DNA from: Tachypleus tridentatus
Lineage: Eukaryota > Arthropoda > Merostomata > Xiphosura > Limulidae
Direction of reading: 5' to 3'
Assembly (NCBI RefSeq): GCF_004210375.1
Contig: NC_134834.1
Coordinates: forward strand, 157,623,290-157,687,289
Length of the DNA stretch: 64,000 nucleotides
This document shows, one piece after another, positions 11,871-24,349 of the stretch (positions are counted from its first letter, which is position 1; every line of letters starts with the position of its first letter). The notes below the pieces were generated by a model. It was given only the letters and a program-made list of their open reading frames with translations. It was not told the origin of the DNA and did not search any database. The position numbers were made by a program, and so were the translations under genes.

Positions 11871-12554
11871 AGCCAATAAAGAAGAAAAACATATATTAAA
11901 CACAAGTTATTAGTATCTGTGTCAGCTTCGATTCCCCCATCCCCAGGATTTAAATTTTAAACCACGAACACAAGACCGAGAAAGGTATTTTCGTTTAACT
12001 TTTTAAGCAACGTGATGTGAATTTTTAAATGGTCCCTTTCAATTTTACTTTGGATTGTTTATCCTTTTCCTAAAATTCTAATTTGTAAATTATTTAAAAC
12101 TGATAACACCAGGTAATCCAAATTCATTTACGTAATCTGTTAACAATAAGAAAATTGATTATACAACTACATCGCCTAGAGCGCTAGACCACTACAACGT
12201 ACGTCGTAATTCAGCCAGTCTGATGAGCTCTTGTACTGCTGGAGGACTCCTTCGCCATGAATATAGCACATATACTGTGGTTGACACATTGTAAAATATT
12301 CTACATTACTTCTTATGGATTATTAGAATTAATTACTAATGTAGGTTTCCCTCGTTGACTCTGTTTGATTCACTTCTGAAACAAAGAACACTGGCTCGCT
12401 GCGTTTAGACACAAAATGGCTCTGTTCTCTTTTGCCCTAACACATTTTTTTATAATATCAAATATTTTTCAAAATCATACGATTTACACTGAGGGAATTA
12501 CAAACCCTAAAATAACAGAATATCAGTTGAAGAAAGCAACTGTTTAATATTCAG

Positions 12555-12734
12555 CAACATGTTTCGAAATTTTTAAGGACTTTACTACACCAATGAAAAA
12601 CAGCTGCTGAATCTTAACGTTGGGTCAGGAAATCTTGGAGGTCTACATGAATTCCGTTTTGTTTGTTTTTTAGCAGTGGTATGGATTATCTTAGCCCACG
12701 CTTATCTACTAGCTTCTATATATATTTACTCTAG
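12555..12734 (+). pseudogene. nrf-6-like pseudogene: remnant of exon 2
   Basis: Matches exon 2 of the intact minus-strand gene (55602-55772). The acceptor ATATTCAG is kept and is followed by TTTCGAAATTTTTAAG, against TTTCGAAGTTTTAAAG in the gene. The translation 'LNVGSGNLGGLHEFRF' aligns with 'TKVGSGNLGALHGFRF', and 'WIILAHAYL' with 'WVILAHTYM', including the histidine taken as catalytic in this family. A 4-bp loss near 12580 (relative to TTTTCTCTCTACACC) shifts the frame. The end at AG/GTATTA keeps a GT. Confidence 0.8.
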
Positions 12735-14880
12735 GTATTACGTAGTAAGGCTAAAAACATATCTCAAAGTGTAATTTTGTTATTACGTGAATCCGGCTAT
12801 AATTTGAAATAAGTTTATTTGTTTTATAATTCTCTCTAGGCTTTTATATTTAGGCCTGTCAAATATAGTCTAATCATCTAGAAATTATTCGAGATGTGTC
12901 AAGAAGTTATTTTTATTTTGAAATGCAAAAATTTCATGACTCTAGTGCTTGCAAGGTAGATATAGATCATTTAGTAGAGGTAGCCACTAGGGATACCGAT
13001 GATATTTCTATTTCCCTTTCCATTACATGAGTATACATGCAGTCAAGGCGGTACCAAGAGTGGTGCCAGTGATACCTATGAACACAAAGTTGCTTCATTG
13101 AAGACAAATATAGATTCGATTTCTTTGTATGGAAAGGTGCAAGATGTTTATCTCGCATAGAGTGACGTCAACGATTGGTACGGCCCCGCATACAGTTATG
13201 TACTTTTGAGCATTACTGGCACATTTAGGACAAAAACAGAAACGCTGTTTATATTCTTAATTAGTAAAACATTAACTCTATAATTGCATTTTGTTTTAAC
13301 ATATAATCATTCATCTGATGTGTTTATTTTTCGTACATTATGTATACATACTTTCAAGATAGAAAATAAATCAAGAGAGGGTAAATTGTTATTCTTATGC
13401 ACTCTGAAGTTTTATATTGTCACTAACGTATCGAAATAAATATACAAGTATACTGTGATAATAAAGAAAATTTTACGTATTGAAATACGTCATATGTCAC
13501 GAAAGGAATAGTATAGGAAGATGTAGAAGCGCACAATATTAAAGATATCATGTGAATGCCAATACCACAGTTGTTACATATTGACACAAGGTCATCACTA
13601 TGATTTTAATGTCCGATCAATTACAGCAACTGTTCAAAATGTCTTTCTTGCATCTAAAATGCATCACATCTGTGAGGAAACAGGTCCAATATGTCTTCCT
13701 TGCATCCAGAATGCATCACATTTGTGAGGAAACAGATATTACAGTAACAATTCTTGATGAGGAGAAACCCACTAGAAATAAAAACGTAACTTTTTGTTAA
13801 CCTGAAGATGACCTAGAAAGTTTGAAACGTTGTTTATTAGTAAAAGTGTTAAAACCCATACCAACCGTTCTGAGATACATTACAGCAACAAAGTTAATTT
13901 TATTTGGGCCACTTTCTCCCTTGGTATGAAATTGTATGAGACTTCTCACGGGACAACCGTAACTTTAACTGCTCCTTCAACCAAATATCAGCTGGTGTTG
14001 AGTTTGTCAAACAAAATGGCCATTGACGTGGAATGATCCTGTACTGAAAGTGCTCCTCCAAAACATTTTTCTCACACTTATCATTATAGGGGTACCTCCT
14101 ACATGAAAACTATAATTTCTACCATACCTCGTTCCTGTAGCATGGAAATCATACTGGTTGTGAGCATTGCAAGTGTGCATTCAACCTGCTGATATGCCTT
14201 TAAAAAATCCTTGTTCAATGACAATGTTAGCTGTAAAACCACACCATAGTGCTACTCTTGCATTATATAATAAATGGTATATGTGGATTAGTTTCCAATA
14301 AAACGATTCAGTTGTGCGTGTTGATATTTCCAGAAAGGGTGAACTTCTATGCAGAATAAACATGTTGAGTTAAATCAATTTTCTTCGGTGCCTAAAACCG
14401 ATGCAGCTTGTAAGAAATATTCGCAAAGTTGAACAAAGCGTGCACTGTTGCATCTATGTACGTATGTGTTGGCTTATTCCACTATCGCGAGGCTGACCAC
14501 AGCTAGTTGCTAGTACTCACTCTGCCTGTACCGTGCTTCTTACAAGTACAAACTGTCTTCTCGAATTTGTTTTGATAAAACTGCACACAAAAACACTAAC
14601 ACAAGGCCGTCTGCAGACGTTATGGAATTTATAGTATTCCCCAGGACAGATTTGGGATTGATTCCTTTGATATAATAAAGTTTCACGAGTTCGCCTGCCT
14701 TCACATTGGTTCAATTGGTTGAATGAGCTGTATTGCGCTCGACAGGCCCATTTATACCCATAGAAAATATACAAAACAAAAGCTTCAGTGATGCTCAGTT
14801 AGCATGTGATAACTGTAGCATTTAAGACCCGTGTGCATTTTCACTTTGCTGTAACAGATATAATCAAATACTATAAAAGT
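12735..14880. other. No gene recognised; presumed decayed introns of the plus-strand pseudogene
   Basis: Exons 3 to 5 of the duplicated gene would be expected here or a little further right, but I could not find them. The segment contains a two-copy 48-bp direct repeat at 13635-13732 (CTTGCATC..AATGCATCACAT..TGTGAGGAAACAG) and, at 13795-13885, a fragment of the foldback family seen at 6306-6475. The remaining short frames look random. Confidence 0.5.
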
Positions 14881-15222
14881 AGTTAGTTAGTTAGTTATCA
14901 CCATTAGATTCCATCTAGGAACATAGAGCCGCAATCGCTTGCGGATTCTTCAACAAGTATTTAAGTGAGTAGGCTGTTAGCCCACTGCACCGAGCCGTCC
15001 CTAATTTAGCAGTGTAAGACTAGAGGGAAGGCAGCTAGTCATCACTACCCACCGCCAACTCTTGGACTACTTTTTTACCAACGAATAGTGAGATTGACCG
15101 TCACATTATAACGCCCTCACGGCTGGGAAGGTGAGCATGTTTGGCGCGACGCGGGCGCGAACCCGCGACCCTCGGATTACGAGTCGCACGCCTTATGCGC
15201 TTTGCCATGCCAGGCCTACTAT
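14881..15222 (-). repeat. SINE-1, full-length copy of the tail-swap subfamily
   Basis: On the minus strand: head GCCTGGCATGGCAAAGCGCA, B box GGGTTCGCGCCCG, SINE-1 body, then GACGGCTCGGTGCAGTGGGC and the alternative tail ending in AACTAACTAACTA. It shares this tail with 5650-5880. The best reference copy of the subfamily in the window. Confidence 0.87.
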
Positions 15223-16344
15223 AAAAGTATCTATCTATAAATGATGCAACTGTAAATGAACTTATTTTTATCTTCAAAAGCCCGTTCTTTCCTGCGAATC
15301 AAAATGTACATTTTAAATTTTGTTTTTAAATACTTATTCAAGGTTAACCTCTTATTTCAACTGACTGGGCTGGTATCAAGCTCAGATTAATGAGTAAGAT
15401 TACCATTGGAACCGACCATCAGTGGTACCAAGGTCCTCTAACCATTATTACCTTTGACTGAGGTCTGCAGGCCCTTTCTACATTTCTTCTCCTTTTCCTC
15501 AGAACATCCTCACTGTGTTTGCATCCTAAAATCTCTCACTTGTTCTTTTGATCTTGATTATTTATTCCTTCAAAGTTCCAGAGTGTGGAAGTTTATACAG
15601 GAGGTATTGGAAAAAAAAAATTACTTTTATACTGGTTGAAAAGCCTACTGGTCCATATATGCAAACGGAAAGGTAACATACTAAACTTAAAATTATAGAT
15701 GCAGTAATGCTTACTAAAAGCATATTAAAAGTATTTGAAATGGTAGTGGAATTCAAGTTAAGATGTGTTGTATAGATTGATGAAATGCAATGTGCTTTCA
15801 TAACGAAAAATGAACAGAGAATGTTTTATTCAAAGCCAGGAAGCTGAAGGAAATATTTTTATAGAGAAGCAGTATTGGTACTTTGTGAATTTGGAAAAAT
15901 GATGTAGTTATAACTGCCAATAGAAAAGACGTTTTACAGAACACGTATGGGATATGGTGGGAAAATCTAAGGACTGGTAAGTTAAAGGAAAACTCTGGAA
16001 AAATAGATAATGATAAGCAGCAGAGATGGAAGAGAAAAATGGAAATAAGGCTAAGCAGCAGAAGACAAATAGAAGGGTTGTATATAACAGACGTTTTACA
16101 AATTTGATATAAAAATCCAAATAAATTTTGGTATCTAGTCTCCAGTATTAGTGAGGAAATAAAGGAAAGAGCTGGATGAAATAAATACGAGAAGTCTCAG
16201 AGAAAATTATTGAAAAAGAAATGTCACTGAAGCTTAAGGACAAAAATCTATGAAATAATAGCGAGTATAATTATGTTTCATGGAGCAGAAGCTTGGGCCA
16301 TATGAAAAAAGTAGTGTGGTATTATAGAAAGAATTGAGACGAGA

Positions 16345-16517
16345 ATGATAAGATTGTATTGGGAATATCTTTAATGATAAGATTGTATTGGGAATATCTT
16401 TAATGATAAGATTGTATTGGGAATGTCTTTAATGATAAGATTGTATTGGGAATATCTTTAATGATAAGATTGTATTGGGAATGTCTTTAATGATAAGATT
16501 GTATTGGGAATATCTTT
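16345..16517. repeat. 29-bp tandem repeat, six copies
   Basis: Unit ATGATAAGATTGTATTGGGA plus ATATCTTTA, repeated with starts at 16345, 16374, 16403, 16432, 16461 and 16490. Differences are limited to a single A/G alternation (GGGAATAT or GGGAATGT). It arose inside the LINE coding region and encodes a piece of its reading frame. Confidence 0.92.
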
Positions 16518-16708
16518 GAGAGATGATATTGGAAGTAGAGTTGGAGAATGTAAGATTACAGAAAAATTAAGGGAAGCAAGAGTGGGATGGTTTTAATAAG
16601 TGGTAAGAAGAGAAAAAAGGCGTGTAGTAAGAGTAGCATTGGAAACACCAGTAGAGGGACGAAGAATTAGGTAAAACAGAGAACAGGAGGCGAAACGTAG
16701 TAGACAGA

Positions 16709-16945
16709 GATATGAAGGATGTTGGTAGCAAGACGTGATAGGTAAAGATATGAGGGATGATGACAACAAGACGTGATAGGCAAGGATATGAGGGATGTTG
16801 GTGGCAAGATGTGGTGAACAAGAATATGAAGGATGTTGGTGGCAAGATGTGGTGAACAAGGGTGTGAGGGATGTTGGTGGCCAGAGTGGTTGACAGGGGT
16901 ATGAGGAATGTTGGTGGCGAGACGTGATGGATAGGGATATGAGAA
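16709..16945. repeat. 38-bp tandem repeat, about six copies
   Basis: Unit begins GATATGA(A/G)GGATGTTGGT, then GGCAAGA..TG, and starts at 16709, 16747, 16785, 16823, 16861, 16899 and 16936. Copies differ at about 10-20 per cent of positions by eye. It is the distal end of the LINE fragment. In RTE elements this part encodes a short arginine- and aspartate-rich tail, so the array probably began as a duplication of that tail. Confidence 0.85.
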
Positions 16946-17066
16946 AGATCAGCCTCATACCAGAATTGGGTTATGATGAAGATATACCTGATTATCATTA
17001 TGTTACTTTTTCTGAACCTCTTTAGAATAGATACGTAGAAGGTAAAGTAAAAAAGTACAGCAAAAC

Positions 17067-17189
17067 CTACCCCCTGCTAGTACAGCGGTATGTCTCCGGA
17101 TTTACAACGCTAAAATCAGGGGTTCGATTCCCCTCGGTGGGCTGAGCAGATAGCCCTTTGTGGCTTTGCTATACGAAAAACACACATAC
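17067..17189 (+). repeat. SINE-2 copy, well preserved
   Basis: Head CCCCTGCTAGTACAGCGGTA, GTCTCCGGATTTACAACGCT, B box GGTTCGATTCCC, then CTGAGCAGATAGCCCTTTG and an ACACACATAC tail. The best plus-strand reference for the short SINE. Confidence 0.88.
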
Positions 17190-17976
17190 AGCAAAACCTG
17201 GTGGACAAACTTCTATTTCAATAACTTCCTTCCTTCAAGAAGCATGGTGAGTGTTTCTTCTTAGACTATAAACTGAGTTAGATATTTTATGTACTTGGTA
17301 CATTTTTAAATATCAATAAAATATCAACTTAAACTTGTTGGTACACGTGATTACCAGACCAGTTCAGAAATGACAAATAGTGTAAAATAATATTGTACGT
17401 TCAGGTTTCCATAACAACAACGATTTACAAATTCTTTCAATAAACCGCAGAACTAAACATTTGAAGCTAATGATTTTTCCTTGGAACTCTTAGATGAGTA
17501 TTATGTTTGAAAAACCAGCGTATTCTAGCTTTGATATAATAACATTATTATATATTGTTCCGTTTGTTCTTTTTTAAGCACGAAGGTTGTTGAACGGACA
17601 ATCATCATGTCGCAAGGACCGAGTTTCGAAAATAAATTCGAAACAAATTGTTTATCGTATAGATTTAAATATTCATAATTACTCAAATTTTACGTTATGA
17701 CCATTATCTTTTCATCCCTTGTAGCGTAAGTTTCATATACATATATATTACTACGTACCAAAATGTATTATCACGTACCAAAATGTATTACCACGTACCA
17801 AAATGTTACTAGTTTTATCCTGAGCACGTCAGGTGTGCTCTCATAGACTGGAAAATAGTCCCCCAAATCAAGCTTATTTGCAGAATCAAACTCAAATCAG
17901 TTGTACGAGTATTTCAACTTCTTTAGACCCATATTTAAGATGCCAAGTAATCAATATTTAATTGTCTCTGTTTTAG
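17190..17976. other. No gene recognised
   Basis: AT-rich spacer holding one 20-bp triplication (17747-17806, listed separately). It sits immediately before the exon 6 remnant of the duplicated gene and is probably decayed intron. Confidence 0.45.
17747..17806. repeat. 20-bp tandem repeat, three copies
   Basis: ATTACTACGTACCAAAATGT three times with changes only at the sixth and seventh bases of the unit. Confidence 0.88.
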
Positions 17977-18056
17977 TGTGTTTCGTCCTATTGGTATTTC
18001 GCAGCAGACAGGCAGTTCCACCTTAACTCACCACTTATATTTATTACACTCTACAA
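17977..18056 (+). pseudogene. nrf-6-like pseudogene: remnant of exon 6
   Basis: Exactly 80 bp, the same length as exon 6 of the intact gene (50513-50592), and about four fifths identical to it by eye. The acceptor context GTCTCTGTTTTAG is identical and the donor ACAA/GTAGGTGTTT is conserved. The frame is open and reads 'SSYWYFAADRQFH', then 'SPLIFITLYK', against 'SPYWYLAADMQLY' and 'SPVVLITLYK'. Conserved methionine and tyrosine positions are replaced by Arg and His. Flanking intron similarity shows duplication at DNA level. Confidence 0.88.
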
Positions 18057-20249
18057 GTAGGTGTTTCATACTGTGTAAACATTTACTTTAATTTTCTTAA
18101 TAACGTTTACCAAGTTAAAGGTCAGCGGAACAAACCTTCATTTGATATATGAGTGTTCGTAAGGGAAAAGGTAGGGTTAAGCTGTTTAAACATTTACTTT
18201 AATTTACTTTCCAAGTTATTTGTTTACTGACGAATATCAGCATGTTTGTAACAGAGAGAAGAAGCCTTAAGTTACTATAATTATGACTGTTGGTTCTTGC
18301 GCACATGTGGACAAATCAACTTCACATTATTATGGAAATCATTACAAAAGTCAGACTGTATTTGCATTTCTTCTTCCTCGAGAGGAATTTTTTTAAAGAA
18401 TCAGTTTTTTGAATATGAGTTTATGAAATATTGGTCTAAGAGTTCCACTATCTTTCCTCACGGTTGTTAATAAGCAACATGTCGTATTCCTAAGCGTCAA
18501 TAAAGTAACTGCTTGTGAATCTAAGTTTACATTTATGCAAACCCTGTGTATTATGATCATATTTTAGGCTGAAATGTATATTTGAATTTTTAATTAAACA
18601 CGTTTATTACATCTGTTAAGATGTACTTAGGCTAATTTTTGGCATTCTAAAACTTACAATTAAAACGCACAAAACATCGAAACCTGTACATTACAAGATC
18701 ATAGATAAAGAAATTTAAGCAGAGGTGGTTTTCTTCATTACAATGTCTTACATTATTTGAAAAAAAAACAAACGGATTTAATGTGTGTCACGATGACCCA
18801 ATTTAGCTTAATATGACGGATTTCTTAAGTGAGGACTTGTTTTGACAAAGGTGGATGAACGCAATTATTTGCTATAAATATTTTCAAGCCCAGACAAGAC
18901 TTAATAACAATTTATATAGGAGCCACATATTGCTGTAATCAATAGTTTTACCTTCAGTTAACTCTCGTAGTATGTCCACAACTACACTTTGCTTTTTCTT
19001 TCTGACAATCATAACTTTTACTGAACCTCGCTGGCATAAAAATGGCCAATAAATTTTATGTTATACTGATTTTCTTTTTATGAAATCAATGGAAGAGGTC
19101 AAAATTCTTGAAGTTGCTGTTAGCGCAGTTTAAATCACTTTTCGTTGGGTCAGTTTTCCTTTATTATTTAATTGTAGTTTGTTATTAACTTCAGTATTAT
19201 CTTCAATACTGAGTAAATAATGTTATCATGATTTTAAACAATGATTTCTATAACTATTTAAATATAGTTTTGAACCGAAATAAAACTGACCACGCACGAT
19301 AATAATCAGTAACCGCCATTCCTGACATATTTTCTCACCCAGGTCACATTTCGCGTTTTCGACAATACTTGGCTAATACAAATGTAAGCTTTTATGAAAC
19401 TGACTGTAAGAAACGATAATCGGTTTCTTTCAAAAACAAATACATTTATGTCTGTGAAGTTTAAAGGTCAAAACTCATAAAAGTAAGTGTAATTACACAT
19501 GCTGAATTGACGCTGTTTATCTTGTTAAACCCAACAGAGGGTAAGTTGAGCAATTGAATAATACTGGGAAGTTAACGTGACGTAATTTATATAAATTTTA
19601 CTCCATAAGGAGTTTTATTCACGTGACAAACTTTGATTAGTTAAGGTCAATAGTGACAGTCGAAATTCAGTAACGTTTGATAGGCTTTTGTTTAGAGTAG
19701 CAAAAGGCACGCATAACACACCTACCCTAGTTTGGACAGAACCAGTGATGACAACAATTAACTTCAATCGTTATACTATTGATTCTAGTGTTGTTATTTA
19801 ATTATTGTATAAATGCATTACATTAGATAAACAACATAAATAATTAAGACAAAAATTTAGCGAAACAATATACATATTTCCTTTATTTATACACACTTAT
19901 CCAATTCTGAGTCTATTATACAACCAGATACCTTATTGCACTCCAAGAGCATGGTATTAACTCACCACATCACCAGACACAATCTTGCATGGCGACACAA
20001 CATGGAGCCTCATTAATATTCGAGGAAAGTCGCAAGTTCGCTAAGAAAGGGATACAACTAAACGTTACAAAACTAAACATGAGCATCCGGAAAACAAAAA
20101 CTGCATCATTATTTCCAAACACTCAAAACTGTGTTATTTATTGTTCATCTAACACATTTGCGACAAACTCTGCTAATGGGTTGGCAAGCAGACAAATTGC
20201 AGCTCATTGGATGAAATAATTGATAGTGACTAGCTTAGTATATACTGAG
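18057..20249. other. No gene recognised
   Basis: AT-rich. Exon 7 of the duplicated gene would be expected between here and 26.8 kb but was not found. The plus-strand frame 19989-20219 has no family signature. Confidence 0.45.
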
Positions 20250-21330
20250 ATATTATTCTCGTGTTCTTGTTATAGGGTCAGTTATATCTAAGTTAAGTCT
20301 CTCAAGGGGGAGAACTCTGCTGTGGTTATGGCTGATGTGGCCAGTTTTTCTTTGAGTAAGACACGTGATACAATGCCTCACACAATTTATCAATGTCTCT
20401 ATGCAAATGCAGCCATAAAACAAATTCCATTTGTTTACAATGATGTGTAATTCCCTCTACTGCTTTCTGTTGTTTTTTTTATTAGGCAAATTCCAAAACA
20501 TCTTTTGTCATAGAGCTTTGAAGACCTCTAATGGCACCACTGGTTGACATCTGAGTGGTTCGTAAAAATGGTACAGTACGTCATCCTGCACCCTTAACTC
20601 ACTATACAGAGGGCAAATGTTACTTACGCCAGTGCTGTGTTAACCAGTTTAAAATTGTCATGTTTCAACTTCCTGCAAGGTAAGTAATACCTAAGTTATG
20701 CATTTATTTTTAAAAAATCCTCTCCCATTTGTGGAGTATTTCCACAAGCAAACTTGCAACGGTAATAAAACTAGCTTTGTCTAACGAATACAAAGTGTCC
20801 AGAATCTGAAAATTCAAAGAATAATGTAATGTCTCTGGCTGGCTAGACAATCTGTCAGTATAACCATGCTGCTGGATCAGTTAGAGTTTTATTTTTCCGG
20901 TGTATTCATCCACAATGCAATCACTCCTTTCAGATATTTGAAGGTCATGATCAATTTTAGTAATACATGACCTACTAAAAGGTGAAATGTCTGGCATAAA
21001 ATATGAGCATTTGTGAGTAGTTAGCGTATAACATATACAGTTACAGGCTCTACGTCAGCTTTTGACAAAAGTGCTGTTATTACAACTGGCAACAGTATGA
21101 AAAACGAATTGACAGTCCTGAGTAGGGTGATCCAGTATCAGTTATTCAACCAAAGTATGCTTAAAGAACTGAAAATCTCGTTTGTATTCTTCACATACCT
21201 GCATCCGTACAAAATCAATAACAGTCTTAGTCAATACAAACAGTAGTTTTGATATTTTGGGAAAGACCGGCCACAAACTATCGATGTGAAATGCTGAAAG
21301 TTTAAGTTATTTCATTATATTTAAAGCGTG
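20250..21330 (-). mobile_element. Decayed Ty3/Gypsy element (RT end, RNase H, integrase start)
   Basis: Read from right to left on the minus strand. About 21310-21250 gives 'DSLWPVFPKISKLLFVLTK', the end of RT. About 21200-21090 gives 'CEEYKRDFQFFKHTLVE' and 'LILDHPTQDCQFVF', matching EEC..AF..LK..L...PIL..P.....F at the start of RNase H. About 20600-20400 gives 'LRVQDDVLYHFYEP' and 'VVPLEVF', and lower 'RDIDKLCEALYHVSYSKKN' and 'SSPLERLNLDI', which fit the zinc-binding and linker part of integrase. Many lesions, no LTR found. Confidence 0.65.
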
Positions 21331-22079
21331 GACTATTCCTTAATCATTTTAATCTATAGGGTGAATTGCTGCTTCTTCTTTGTCAGCTACGTGACTACAA
21401 ATCTCTACTACCATGTGCATTAAAACACACTTTCCTTGTTCTAATTACAAGCGTAGATATATTTTCATGTTTTCGGCTGTGGTTTAAAACATAAAACCAA
21501 AGACCAATGTGTCATATTCATTGAGAAGACATCTCTCCCATTGGAGTCAAAAGTGGAAGATTAGTTACATGTATTAAATTGCATGGTGCCAAATACATAC
21601 AATATTTCTAGAGTAATTATAGCAGTCTTAGGCCTAATTTTAAGACTTCACTTGACAATCTGTTAGTGAATATATCAATGAGTAGAAATGGCTTTTGATA
21701 CAACATTTTAAATTTCTCCACATAAGTAGATAAGTTTTCATGAGGCCCTCACATTTAAAGTTTTATGAGCTATGTCCTTTGGATTGCTTGGTTCTCATCA
21801 GCATTGAAACTGTAGCACAACTAAATGAAAACTGCTATTCTGTGGTCAAGTTTAATCTTGTCCGAATTGCTGCTTCAAATGTCCCTGAATGCATCCATTC
21901 AAAGTAACAGTTTGCCCGAAATGCTTAAGAAAATGGTTCAAATCCCATTTTTTTTCATTTTTTCTAATAAAAGCATGTTGACCTGCTTCAAATTATCACC
22001 ATACCAAAATGTTAGGACAAACAGGCGCCAACAATAGACTAAATGAAAGGCGTCCAACGCAGGGCAATCCACACTTATT
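21331..22079. other. No gene recognised; possible extension of the Gypsy element
   Basis: Further minus-strand RT should lie here if the Gypsy copy were complete, but I could not recognise it. A short plus-strand frame at 21825-22037 shows no domain. Confidence 0.4.
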
Positions 22080-22520
22080 TTCAGCTGTTCTTTGCGAAAA
22101 AGATATCAAACTTCAGAGAACAGCGGTAAAAGATCATTCCATAAACTATTAATGTTAGTGCGCAACAGAAAAGACTCCTCTAATTGTGTAAGATGCACAG
22201 ATGTTCAACAAGTGAGGACTGGCAGAAAGATATACGGTCCGATGATTCATGGTTTACATTTTTCCACACAGATGGGAGAAGACAGATCTGTGGACATCCA
22301 CACAAATCATTTGATTCCTCACCTCTTATGTTGTCCCAACTGTTTATGTCTTTCATAGTGGAGTAATGATTTGGGGCATGTTTTTCTGGCACACTTTGGA
22401 CTCCTTGAACGAATGTCTTAGCTTACATTGGCATTTCAGTTTAAGCGCATCCAGTAGTGCTTTATCTATATCTTGTGGTGGAAGGCTTCATCTGAGACAA
22501 TGTTTATCATCATCCTCAAA
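22080..22520 (+). pseudogene. Tc1-like transposase fragment (pseudogene)
   Basis: The translation gives 'VRNRKDSSNCVRCTDVQQV', then in a shifted frame 'EDWQKDIRSDDSWFTFFHTD', and 'SGVMIWGMFFWHTLDSL'. These match the Tc1 order R..H..W...DW..V..SDES.F....DGR, then G.VM.WG.....G...L. The first catalytic aspartate lies in RSDDSWF. At least two frameshifts. No inverted repeats were identified and the C-terminal third is not recognisable. Confidence 0.75.
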
Positions 22521-22847
22521 TTGTGCGTGCATAATTTGGAAAACATAAAGGAGACTTCAAAAAAATGTTAGAAGCACGTTTTTTCGTAGGGGAAGGCATT
22601 TTCTCACTCACAGCTCACAAAAATCGAAACATAATCACACCTGTTCGGTGCATTTTTAAGTTAGAGACGGTGATTGAAAATCAGATATTTTGTACGAAAG
22701 TCAACAAAAACAAATTTTGTTATTATATCCTAATTACACCTGCACGTGATAATTAATTTCACAATACACATGGTCGGGTGTGGTCAAATGATTAGCATGT
22801 TCGTGTTCTGAATCCTGTAATGCATGATTTGCCTCTGTTTCTGCAGG

Positions 22848-23121
22848 CCCGGTATGGGTAGGTAGTTAAGGCACTCGACTCGTAATATTGGTGTCGCAGA
22901 TTCGAATCTCCGTCACGCCAAATATGCTTGTCCTTTCAGCCGTGGGGGCGTTATAATGTGACGGTCAATCCGACTATTCGTTGGTAAAAGAATAGCCCAA
23001 GAGTTGGCGGTGAGTGGCGATGATTAACTGCCTTCCCTCTAGTCTTACACTGCTAATTTAGGGACGGCCAGCGCAGATTTCTCTTGAGTAGCTTTGCGCG
23101 AAATTCAAAACCAAACCAAAC
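22848..23121 (+). repeat. SINE-1 copy, full length
   Basis: GGCCCGGTATGGGTAGGTAG head, B box AGATTCGAATCTCC, complete body, tail AAACCAAACCAAAC. Confidence 0.9.
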
Positions 23122-24349
23122 TGTTTCTGCAAAATCGCGCTCTGCATTTTGGTGCCGTGAGTTTAATTTATATAATGTTGCCAGATCGGTTTCCCTCCTT
23201 TTTTGAGGTTTTTATAAATATTCAGTGGAGAAAAACCTATAGCTTTTTTTTTCTATAAGACTGTTTTATGAAAATACGTTTCAAAACTTAAATATATGCA
23301 ATAATAGGGAAAAGTTGAAAGTGTGAAAGAAATCTTAATTACTATGGACTCGTGATAAGGCATGAAAAGTTTGGTTACTGTTTTCTTCAATGCCTTTCTT
23401 AAACTCATTCGTTGACCAGCACGTAACAATTATTTTCTGTGTCATCATGTAATAATATATACATTTAAATACTGAAACAATACAGTGAAAAGTATAATAG
23501 GAAATAGGACCAATATTAAAGTGAGTTTTCACTTTCTGTTGTTTTGCTTAAGTAAATTTTTCCAGTTGTTGATCATTTATTTACGCCTACATGTACCTTG
23601 TGTCAAGCACCTTTGGGTCATTATTGTGTTATTATTGTAATTCAGTTATTAATGTATTATTATCGCTATGATATTTAAATATATTACAGCTACAAAATCA
23701 TTTGTTTGATAGTGATACTGAACCCGAGTTAATACGTAGTTATTATATTAGGTCTAATAATAATATTATAGCCCATTTCAACACTATGGATTGTTACAAA
23801 CTATTGATCAATAAATAAAACTGGATCTAATTGTTAAAACATATATTTATTTGTTGGGTTTTGGCAAGATGGTTGCGACAAGGAAGATGATACCGTTCGT
23901 GCAAAGTTTTGAAATTATTATTTCTGGCACATAAAAAAAGGAACTTACAAAATCATATGAAGTCAAAACTGTATTTCCTCATTCAAAACTTGATGTCAGT
24001 TTCTTTGTACCTCTTCAACAGTGCTATCTGTGAATCACAAGTAACCAAATATTTTTCTGTTCTTACTACTCACCATCATATAGATAAGCTAGATAATAGT
24101 ACAGTTTCTTTGAACAAAAATACAATTTCGTCGAGATAAATGTATTGATCTAATAAGGAACATACTTGCTACAAATTAGCACGTATAATTATTGTCTAAC
24201 GCTGGAAAAATAAATACAATTTAATTATTAACAAATACACTAATGCAACTATAAAGAAGTGTTCAGCTATCACAGTACGTTACTTCAGCACATCAAGAAA
24301 TGAACATTTACAATGTAATCTATGAATTTTTGTCACTTGTTTTTGATCT
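23122..24349. other. No gene recognised
   Basis: AT-rich spacer. Short frames at 23335-23532 (minus) and 23909-24139 (plus) have no recognisable features. Confidence 0.45.

Larger units (their letters stand above)
15640..16950 (+). mobile_element. Decayed RTE-like non-LTR retrotransposon fragment
   Basis: The plus-strand translation shows pieces of a reverse transcriptase and C-terminal region in order: 'KVFEMVVEFKLR' and 'IDEMQCAFI' (like E.VLE.RLR..V.IDE.QFGF), 'FWYLVSSISEEIKERAG' (like YLGS.VS....V..RI..G), 'IIMFHGAEAW' (like ..LYGAE.W) and 'SLRDDIGSRVGECKITEKL'. Many stops. Two internal tandem expansions (16345-16517 and 16709-16945) occurred after or during decay. The long minus-strand frames over 16567-16998 are shadows of the second expansion. 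Confidence 0.7.

Noticed and set aside
12225-12290. CTGATGAG at about 12219 as a hammerhead ribozyme
   Set aside because: No GAAA box follows at a suitable distance and no stems can be drawn.
16567-16998. Two long overlapping minus-strand frames (143 and 121 codons) with repeated Pro-Thr-Ser-rich peptides
   Set aside because: They lie opposite the 38-bp tandem repeat of a dead LINE. The repeated peptide is produced by the repeat itself, and 38 bp shifts frame each unit.
22092-22548. Four overlapping short frames on both strands
   Set aside because: They are pieces of one frameshifted Tc1-like transposase and their antisense shadows, not separate genes.
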